Source: CAYLJJ01 sp964384025 (GTDB lineage: Bacteria > Myxococcota_A > Bradymonadia > UBA7976 > UBA1532). From it: DNA of 16,550 bases. Of this stretch, positions 1 through 5,864 are shown piece by piece. Position 1 is the first letter of the stretch, and every line of letters begins with the position of its first letter. A program made the position numbers and the translations under genes. The stretch covers positions 1-16,550 of the forward strand of contig CAYLJJ010000120.1 in the NCBI GenBank assembly GCA_964384025.1, written 5' to 3'. The notes beneath the pieces were generated by a model. That model saw only the letters and a list, made by a program, of their open reading frames with translations. It was not told the origin of the DNA and searched no databases.

Positions 1-61
1 CTGGGATCCGAAAAGCCCAATGATTACGCGAGAGGGCTGAGAGTCACACCCTATCCACCAG

Positions 62-784
62 ATGTTTGTCACCATGAGCAGATGGATTGAACCGAGAACC
101 CCATTAGAAGGGGTCGTCAGTACCGGAAACAACAGAGCCCTTTTCGGCGTGGGCACTCCGGCAGACAGCCTGGATATTGGCCTGCTGGCACCCATTGGCC
201 CGGTGGCCGAGATCGAAACGGCTCTAGAGGCATGGGGATCGGTCACAAGGTACCACGCGGCTCTAGAGCGTTTTGCTGATGAGCATGCGGATGCCGCTCA
301 TCAGATTCTGAAGCTGCTTGAAGAGGGAAGAAAGTCAGAGGCCAAAAGGCTCACCCATACAATCAAAGGGCTAACACTCGGTCTGACAGATGTTGTTGGC
401 TGTGCAGCCAAGCTCGGAGCAGTGTTGGCGGAATCATCCGCCCAGGAACAAGTTCCCGGACTATTGAAGGCGATGAGAGTTGCGCTCGATGAAGCGGTGA
501 CGGCGATCAGGAAAATTGAGCTGCTGGAGCAAGAGGAGCAACCCCGAAAGGTTCACTCATTTGACCAGGAGGGGATTCGCCGATCTATCGAAAAACTGTT
601 ACCCGCACTGAAACGTGGTGAATCAGACGATGTATTGGTTGCTAGCCTGAAACAGCAACTCTATGGGCATATCTCTGATGGAGATTTAGCCCTTTTAGAT
701 AATCTAATCGACAATTTTGAGCATGATGAGGCGTCAAAAATGCTTGAACAGATCGCTGACCTGCTTAATATTGAGTGGGGATAA
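62..784 (+). pseudogene. C-terminal fragment of a hybrid histidine kinase (Hpt domain)
   Basis: The 240-residue reading frame carries an Hpt phosphotransfer domain: the motif THTIKGL contains the phosphoacceptor His (about residue 99), followed by the helical bundle to about residue 150. The first residues (MFVTMSRWIEP) resemble the linker that follows the last receiver domain in long hybrid sensor kinases, so this looks like the tail of a larger protein. No Shine-Dalgarno sequence precedes ATG 62, and the same frame has a TGA at 38-40. The kinase and receiver parts are therefore either upstream in another frame (disrupted gene) or lost. The last ~75 residues form a second, unrecognised helical segment. 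Stop at 782-784 lies five bases before the next start, so it is co-transcribed with the HD-GYP regulator, its probable phosphorelay partner. It could instead be a free-standing Hpt protein, but the missing RBS argues against that. Confidence 0.6.
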
Positions 785-789
785 GAGAA

Positions 790-1776
790 ATGAATAAAAC
801 TATTCTTATCGTCGATGATGTACCTGATAATCTCAGGGTACTGAAGGGGGTACTATCGAAAGGAGGTTATCAAGTGCGCGCAGCAACCAGTGGTAACAAG
901 GCACTTGTACTTGCATTGGTGGAGCCAAAGCCAGCATTGATTCTACTCGATGTCATGATGCCTGGAATGAATGGTTACGAGGTTTGTCAACGACTCAAGA
1001 CTGATCCGACAACAGCGAACATACCCATAATTTTTATCACAGCCATGGGCGATATAGAAGATGAAACACGTGCTTTTGAACACGGTGCGGTTGATTATAT
1101 CATCAAACCTATCTCACCACCTACCGTGCTGGCACGTGTTAAGACACACCTATCCCTAGTACGCGCCGAGTCACTCGATGCACTGGCGCGCTCTGCCATC
1201 CGCATGCTTGGTGAGGCAGGCCACTATAATGATACAGATACCGGTCAGCATATCTGGCGTATGGCCGCCTACTCACGCGCTCTGGCTGAAGTATCAGGGT
1301 GGAATGAAGAGATTGCTGAGTGTTTGGAGTTGGCATCGCCAATGCATGACACCGGGAAGATAGCAATTCCGGATGCCATACTCAAGGCACCGCGCAAGCT
1401 TGAATTAGAAGAGTGGACCGTCATGCAGAGTCATTGTCAGATTGGTTATGACATCCTCTCCATGTCAGACAACTTCGTGTTCAAGCTGGCGGCTGAGATC
1501 GCGCTCAATCATCACGAGAAGTGGAATGGTAGTGGTTATCCACAGGGTCTTGCTGGTAAAAACATCCCTGAATCATCCAGAATCGTTGCTATAGCAGATG
1601 TATTTGATGCGCTGACGATGAAGCGTTCCTATAAGGAGGCTTGGAGTTTGGAAGAGGCATTTGATGAAATTCAAAACAGCGCAGGCAGTCACTTCGAGCC
1701 AAGGCTCGTAGAGCATTTTCTCAATATCAAGGAGAAGATTGAGGAGATTAAGGCGGAGTGGGATAAATTGGAATAA
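790..1776 (+). CDS. Response regulator with HD-GYP c-di-GMP phosphodiesterase domain
   Basis: 328 residues. Residues 1-120 form a receiver domain: acidic pair D9/D10, phosphoacceptor D54 in LLDVMMPG, T84 and K106 (IIKP). Residues ~130-320 form an HD-GYP domain: H186-D187 in MHDTGKI, H241-H242-E243, and the GSGYP signature around 248-251. HD-GYP proteins with these residues hydrolyse cyclic di-GMP, so the predicted role is phosphorylation-controlled lowering of c-di-GMP in the cytoplasm. A GTG at 775 is in frame, but it lies inside the preceding gene and adds only five residues; ATG 790, where the receiver domain begins naturally, is preferred. The weak purine-rich stretch GGGGATAAGAGA just upstream may serve as RBS. 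The five-base spacing to the Hpt fragment suggests one two-component operon. The region is more AT-rich than the rest of the window. Confidence 0.92.
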   Translation: MNKTILIVDDVPDNLRVLKGVLSKGGYQVRAATSGNKALVLALVEPKPALILLDVMMPGMNGYEVCQRLKTDPTTANIPIIFITAMGDIEDETRAFEHGAVDYIIKPISPPTVLARVKTHLSLVRAESLDALARSAIRMLGEAGHYNDTDTGQHIWRMAAYSRALAEVSGWNEEIAECLELASPMHDTGKIAIPDAILKAPRKLELEEWTVMQSHCQIGYDILSMSDNFVFKLAAEIALNHHEKWNGSGYPQGLAGKNIPESSRIVAIADVFDALTMKRSYKEAWSLEEAFDEIQNSAGSHFEPRLVEHFLNIKEKIEEIKAEWDKLE

Positions 1777-1921
1777 CTGCCTGTTAATCGAAAGGCGGAG
1801 GGTATCCTGAAATTTTGCGTACGGGTGTGAGCGCTATCGGGATCGAGCTGCCGATGGTGGTGCGTGGGTGGTGCCTGGGTGGGATGTGTTCACCATAGAG
1901 GCGCTGTAAGCGAGCCAGGAC

Positions 1922-1942
1922 ACCAACCAAGCGCTGGTTGGT
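1922..1942. repeat. Perfect 8-bp inverted repeat (hairpin)
   Basis: ACCAACCA and TGGTTGGT flank the five-base loop AGCGC. No T-run follows on either strand, so it is not a canonical intrinsic terminator. It lies just before an AAGGAGG sequence (1947-1953), so a role in RNA control or as a residual element end is possible. Function unknown. Confidence 0.5.
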
Positions 1943-1964
1943 CTCTAAGGAGGAAGTGACTTTG

Positions 1965-2063
1965 ATGGCAGCGCATCGTCATCTCAAAGATTTGCCATCC
2001 GTGCTGCTGGTACATGAGGGGGCGTCTCATCGGCTCCTCCGGTTTTGGTGTAACCAGAGGTGA
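1965..2063 (+). other. Possible 32-residue ORF or gene remnant
   Basis: A strong AAGGAGG at 1947-1953 is followed 11 bases later by ATG 1965 (an in-frame TTG at 1962 gives better spacing). The frame encodes 32 residues ending RFWCNQR before TGA. It is open upstream back to a TAG at 1896-1898. The peptide has no signal peptide or motif I recognise. It could be a small protein, a leader peptide, or part of a decayed gene; the last seems at least as likely. Confidence 0.2.
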
Positions 2064-2344
2064 CTGTTAAAGGGGTGGGCCTGATGGTTATTTTCTTAAA
2101 TTTTAGGGAGATACGAGAATACGCATCTTGCCTTTGGCTTAAAATCCGGCTGAATTCTGAGCGGCATGGACGGGTGGGGGTCTGAGTTAGAGCTTCTGAG
2201 CAAGCCCCGTAAAAAATGGCTGGCACCGATCCCGCGCCGAAGGACGAGGCTGGACTCGGGGTTGCTGAGTTGATAGTACCGTCAAGGGAGGGCGCCGACC
2301 GTCTGATTTCATCAGCGGTGTCCCGGTATCCAAGGGAGAGAAAG

Positions 2345-3199
2345 ATGAAAGCGCTCATCGTAGTGGGACTGATCACAGCACTGGCCCAGGGCGCCTGTGC
2401 GAAGACACCAGGCCAACGAGGCGTTCTCAAGGACGGACGTGCCTACCACGTGCGGGACGGCAAGGTCTACCTGGAGATACTCGCTGCGCCGGGCACCTAC
2501 CCGACTGCGAACAGCACGTTGCACGTTGGCCCCAACGGGGTGCTCATCCAAGGCAAGCGCAGGTCGCAGGATGGCAAAACGGCCGGAAGGATCACCGAAC
2601 TCGGCATCAAGAAAAACCTCACAGCAGAGGGTATGGGGCATGGGCCGTTGAAGAACGTCTTCGGCAAAAAAACTGGCTTTGAGGACAAGCTCAATGCGGC
2701 CATGAGCGGCGATGACAACGAACTCGTCGTTGGTCATGGTGTGGGTTTGCGCGGCACAGGCAACGGCGGTGGACAGGGCTTCGGTCGAATTCGCAAGATG
2801 GGTCGTATCGACACCGGCGGTGGTCGCGGCTCCAAGGCGAGTTCCGGCGGCAAAAAGAAGAGGCGTCTTAAAGCTCGTGTCCGCCGCGGCAAGGTCAACA
2901 TCAGCGGCCTCTGCAAAAAGAAGGATATTCTTCGCGTCGTCGCCACCCGCCAGCGCGGCATCCAGTATTGCTACGAGAAAGAACTGTTTCGAAACCCCGA
3001 GGTGCAGGGCAAGGTCACGATGACGTGGCGTGTTGACCCCAACGGCAAGACGATCAAGGTAGGCGTGGCCAGCACAACCCTTGATAGCAAGGCTGTTGAG
3101 GGCTGTATGACCCGTGCAATTATACGTTGGAAGTTCGCGAAGCCCAAAAGCGGAACATGCTCGATTCAGCTGCCGTTCTCGTTCAACACCGGGCTCTGA
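2345..3199 (+). CDS. Secreted protein with AgmX/PglI-type C-terminal (TonB-like) domain
   Basis: 284 residues from ATG 2345, which has an AAGGGAG Shine-Dalgarno at 2332-2338; the frame is open upstream to 2216 but without an RBS. Residues 1-20 look like a signal peptide (MKALIVVGLITALAQGACA), with likely signal peptidase I cleavage after ALA or ACA; the lipobox is poor. The middle (about 120-190) is Gly-rich and then Lys/Arg-rich. The last ~95 residues match the AgmX/PglI C-terminal family seen mostly in Myxococcota: QYCYEKEL, then NPEVQGKVTMTW, STTLDSKAVEGCM, IRWKFAKP and a terminal PFSF. Family members are linked to gliding motility or envelope machinery and resemble TonB C-termini, so a periplasmic or outer-membrane role is likely. 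The exact job is unknown. The gene stands alone, followed by a hairpin. Confidence 0.85.
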   Translation: MKALIVVGLITALAQGACAKTPGQRGVLKDGRAYHVRDGKVYLEILAAPGTYPTANSTLHVGPNGVLIQGKRRSQDGKTAGRITELGIKKNLTAEGMGHGPLKNVFGKKTGFEDKLNAAMSGDDNELVVGHGVGLRGTGNGGGQGFGRIRKMGRIDTGGGRGSKASSGGKKKRRLKARVRRGKVNISGLCKKKDILRVVATRQRGIQYCYEKELFRNPEVQGKVTMTWRVDPNGKTIKVGVASTTLDSKAVEGCMTRAIIRWKFAKPKSGTCSIQLPFSFNTGL

Positions 3200-3234
3200 A
3201 ACCCTACTGCCCACACTCTCTCCCGATAGGTGAG

Positions 3235-3286
3235 CAACGCTCTGAGGCTCAAGATGGGAAGCACCGCTCTTGAGAGGAGAGCGTTG
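3235..3286 (+). terminator. Nested stem-loop downstream of the AgmX-like gene
   Basis: The outer arms CAACGCTCT (3235-3243) and AGAGCGTTG (3278-3286) are perfectly complementary. Inner arms CTCAAG (3248-3253) and CTTGAG (3269-3274) pair in register. The hairpin starts 36 bases after the AgmX-like stop codon and ends 69 bases before the VOC start. There is no T-run, so it may be a mRNA-stabilising 3' structure, a Rho-dependent pause site or an attenuator for the next gene rather than a true intrinsic terminator. Confidence 0.45.
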
Positions 3287-3355
3287 AGAGAACAGGCCCA
3301 AACCGACGCCCTGAGCCACTTGATGGAATCTCCTTCCCGTGGGATTGATGAAGCA

Positions 3356-3736
3356 ATGAAACGCAATCTGTTCATTCTGTATGTGACCGAACAGGAACGT
3401 AGTGCGGCCTTCTATGAGGCTGTGCTCGGTTGCTCACCTGTACTCAACGTGCCAGGTATGACCGAGTTCTCCCTGGGTCCAGCAAGTTCCCTGGGCCTGA
3501 TGCCCGAACATGGCATTAAGTCCCTACTCGGTGATGCTCTGCCCAACCCCGCCAGCGCCGCGGGTATCCCACGCGCTGAACTCTACCTCCGGGTAGAAAA
3601 CGCCGCCCTCCAGCACACCCATGCCCTCGCTGTGGGCGCCACTGAACTCAGTCCCCTCATGGCTCGCCCCTGGGGCGATCAGGTTGCCTACAGCCTTGAC
3701 CCTGATGGCCATGTGCTGGCACTCGCTCAGGCTTGA
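3356..3736 (+). CDS. VOC superfamily (glyoxalase/bleomycin resistance-like) protein
   Basis: 126 residues from ATG 3356; the frame is open upstream to 3230, but the fold begins at RNLFILYVTEQERSAAFYEAVLG, the usual first beta-alpha unit of a vicinal-oxygen-chelate domain. A second unit follows (RAELYLRVENAA) and the C-terminus has the family hallmark SLDPDGHVLALAQ. Members are small dimeric metal enzymes or drug-binding proteins: lyases, dioxygenases, antibiotic-binding proteins. The usual C-terminal metal-ligand Glu is replaced here by Ala (LALAQ), so a binding rather than catalytic role is possible. Length is typical for a single-module member. No strong RBS is visible. It is convergent with the CRISPR operon, about 100 bases away. 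Substrate not predictable. Confidence 0.8.
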   Translation: MKRNLFILYVTEQERSAAFYEAVLGCSPVLNVPGMTEFSLGPASSLGLMPEHGIKSLLGDALPNPASAAGIPRAELYLRVENAALQHTHALAVGATELSPLMARPWGDQVAYSLDPDGHVLALAQA

Positions 3737-3765
3737 TAGCGCTGTCTGACTGAGGCAGATGAAGG

Positions 3766-3839
3766 CTACTTGCAGGTGTCGGGATCCACACAGACCCCGT
3801 TCAGCACAAAAACAGGGTTGTGGGGAATATCGAGTGGTT
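3766..3839 (-). pseudogene. Orphan 3' end of a gene directly after the deaminase stop
   Basis: On the minus strand, starting at the deaminase TAA but in a different frame, the sequence reads as a natural protein tail: KPLDIPHNPVFVLNGVC, then VDPDTCK and TAG at 3766-3768. The two cysteines and the VLNGVCVDPDTC pattern look like a disulfide-containing exported protein. It has no start of its own. The most likely explanation is the truncated remainder of a resident gene cut by arrival of the operon; chance coding-like sequence cannot be excluded for so short a stretch. Confidence 0.35.
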
Positions 3840-5864
3840 TTAAGGACTTTCCAGGTGACGCATAAAGCTGGCGTGCTGACTCTGGGCGATCACCTTTTCT
3901 AAGAAACGCTCGGGGGCATTCTGGAAGCGGCTCAGTTCGCTGAGTGGATAGGCGCCAAAGACACCGGGATCGTCGGTGGCGATGGCGACGCGGATGTTCG
4001 CTCTGTGGAAAGCATCAACCAGATGAGTGTGAAGATTGGCTACGGCGATGTTAGAAGTGGGGCAAGATTCCACCACGATCTGACCTCGGCGCATGGCAGC
4101 GCGCACCTGAGAGCGTAGCAGGTCGAATCGAAGCATCCATGATTCATCCAGCTCGATCCAGATGTGATCCTCTGGCTCAAGGGTGTTGAGAGAGTCAAAG
4201 TGGACGGCAGGGATGGGGAGGTGCAGATCGCTGCTCAGCGCGGCGACCTGTAGGCTGCGTGCTCGGGTGGGTTCAGCGTAAGCGCGGGCCAGCGCGTTGG
4301 CGAGGGCGGTCTGAAGGGCTGGTTGAAGGCCAAGACATTGGATCTGCCAAGCGAGATCTAAGATGTGAGCGCCTATAGGCTTGGCGACTCGAAAGCGTTG
4401 GCGACTCCAGCGGGTCGCGCCAAAGTTTGGATCCATCGCTCGCCGATGCAGCATCTGTTGAAGCGCCCCTTTGTTGAGATCGCCATCAAGGCCCGCTGCG
4501 AGGGCATGGCCGAGTCGATCACCAGGGCCAAGACGAAGAAACTTCAGAGCCTCCCAGATATGTCGCAGACCGGTGATGGGATCAGCAAAGTCCTCACCCG
4601 CATGCATGGTGAGCCCCAGCCGCACAAATGGCACCGATGAATCTGGAGTCAAACTCTCTTTGTGTACATCGCGACCGGGGCGCTGATTGAGCACCCCGTG
4701 ACGTTGATTGTATTGGCGTACCTGGGCGAAGGCAGGGGCGAAGAGTCGTGGGGGGATGCCCTGCTCGCTGCCCGCAGCGTCGAGGCCCACCACGTAGTGA
4801 CGTAGCAGAGGATCGATCTCAAGCAGCCTCAGTAGGCCCTCAGTTTGGCGCATCCAGATCTGTTGCTGATCTGCTGCTGTGGCCTGGGGTAGAGCCTCGG
4901 TCTTGAGCAGAGAGGGCACTAAGCCCATAGCCATAGGGTGCTGATCATCCAGCCTGAGCCAGCTCTTATGAGCCCTGGCTAAGCGGCGCAGCTTGCGAGC
5001 AGTATCAGCCCGCTTGATATCAAGGGTAGGGCGGATCTCCACCGAGGCGATTTGGTCTTGGGCCATGCGATTGAGGAGGGCATGGAGCAGCGCTTCACTG
5101 CTGCCGGGGCGACCCTTTTGTACCTTGGAGTAGCGTCTATAGGATCTGACGAAGTTGTCGAGGCCTGCGGTGTCTCGCTGATGAATGAGACGTTGGCGCA
5201 GACCGATACACACCGCGAGGTAGCGCGCGATGGGCAGATGGTCGCCAGGGTTGAGCGGGCCAAGCGCGTCGATCACCGCCTCAAGCTCGATCTCCTCCAT
5301 CATGACTGACTGAGAGCCAACAGAGAACACGGCAGGGGCTCGAAGGAAGAGGGCCTCATCCACCAACTCCCCCCAGGTGCAGCCGTTCACTCGACCTTTA
5401 AGCACTCGGTGCTCTGGGCGTTTAAGCTCGCCGCGCATCCGGCGATCCTCGCGCCAAGCAGACCATAGGGAGTGGTAGGGCACGCCACCCCGAAAGTGGC
5501 AGTGGATCTCATGGTATCCAACGGCGAGGGGCGAGCCCTCAAGGGGATCGATGAAAAGCTCGGGGAGGGCCTCATAGCGGCTTAGATCCAAGATGTCTTC
5601 ATCATCATCATTGCTCTCTTGGAGCCTCTGGATGAGTTGTAGATAAGCCTCGGGGAGAGGGGGAGTCGGCTCCAGCCAGCTCTCAAGGTGAGCCATCGCC
5701 GCAGGGCGCTCCAGCTCAGTGCATTCCCCGGTGGCGGGCAGAGTCCGCAGGGCACCTGGCAGGGTGATGGGCCAAGGCTCTCCAGTGAAGAGGGCCTCTA
5801 CTACAAGCGGTGCACCCAAGAGGCGCAGCAGCCAACGCAATACACCGCGATGACCTTGGCTCAT
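3840..5864 (-). CDS. rdrB: RdrB-like divergent adenosine deaminase (RADAR-type effector)
   Basis: 674 residues, far longer than housekeeping adenosine deaminase (~330-360). All signature elements of the adenosine deaminase superfamily are in order: HCHFRGG with zinc ligands H121/H123; HAGED with H421 and catalytic E424; DRLGHAL with H453; SCPTSN near 599-605; and TDDP with D631/D632. The spacing between HxH and HAGE (~300 residues) is about 100 residues larger than in ordinary deaminases, as expected for RADAR RdrB, which carries large insertions. RdrB proteins form large assemblies and convert ATP and dATP to inosine forms during phage infection. It is the last gene of the Cmr operon; its ATG overlaps the ATPase stop (ATGA), so both are made together. 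Residues 85-93 are strongly acidic. The superfamily is certain from motifs; RdrB rather than another large deaminase rests on length, the partner ATPase and the HCHFRGG form. Confidence 0.8.
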   Translation of the reverse strand: MSQGHRGVLRWLLRLLGAPLVVEALFTGEPWPITLPGALRTLPATGECTELERPAAMAHLESWLEPTPPLPEAYLQLIQRLQESNDDDEDILDLSRYEALPELFIDPLEGSPLAVGYHEIHCHFRGGVPYHSLWSAWREDRRMRGELKRPEHRVLKGRVNGCTWGELVDEALFLRAPAVFSVGSQSVMMEEIELEAVIDALGPLNPGDHLPIARYLAVCIGLRQRLIHQRDTAGLDNFVRSYRRYSKVQKGRPGSSEALLHALLNRMAQDQIASVEIRPTLDIKRADTARKLRRLARAHKSWLRLDDQHPMAMGLVPSLLKTEALPQATAADQQQIWMRQTEGLLRLLEIDPLLRHYVVGLDAAGSEQGIPPRLFAPAFAQVRQYNQRHGVLNQRPGRDVHKESLTPDSSVPFVRLGLTMHAGEDFADPITGLRHIWEALKFLRLGPGDRLGHALAAGLDGDLNKGALQQMLHRRAMDPNFGATRWSRQRFRVAKPIGAHILDLAWQIQCLGLQPALQTALANALARAYAEPTRARSLQVAALSSDLHLPIPAVHFDSLNTLEPEDHIWIELDESWMLRFDLLRSQVRAAMRRGQIVVESCPTSNIAVANLHTHLVDAFHRANIRVAIATDDPGVFGAYPLSELSRFQNAPERFLEKVIAQSQHASFMRHLESP

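Larger units (their letters stand above)
1777..2344. other. Intergenic region, no convincing gene
   Basis: About 570 bases between the HD-GYP gene and the AgmX-like gene. It holds one clean hairpin (1922-1942) and a short reading frame with an RBS-like sequence (1965-2063), listed separately. Before the hairpin, a frame through about 1830-1908 reads plausibly like a protein end (including GAWVVPGWDVFTIEAL then stop), so this may be a decayed gene; I cannot name it. An AT-rich stretch around 2088-2107 could hold a promoter for the downstream gene, but I see no clean -35/-10 pair. A small palindrome (CTGAT-TTC-ATCAG, about 2304-2316) lies 30 bases before the AgmX-like start. Confidence 0.5.

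Noticed and set aside
1922..1942. Hairpin as intrinsic terminator of the HD-GYP gene
   Set aside because: No T-run follows and it lies about 145 bases after the stop codon.
1984..2430. 148-codon minus-strand frame across the intergenic region
   Set aside because: It overlaps the well-supported signal peptide region of the AgmX-like gene, and its sequence looks non-biological, with no RBS.
2312..3319. 335-codon minus-strand open frame opposite the AgmX-like gene
   Set aside because: The plus-strand frame has a signal peptide, RBS and a recognised C-terminal domain; the opposite frame has no family features and arises from codon bias.
3840..5864. Housekeeping adenosine deaminase (nucleoside salvage) as the call for the deaminase
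   Set aside because: The protein is about twice the usual length, has a much larger HxH to HAGE spacing and is translationally coupled to an ATPase in a CRISPR operon.
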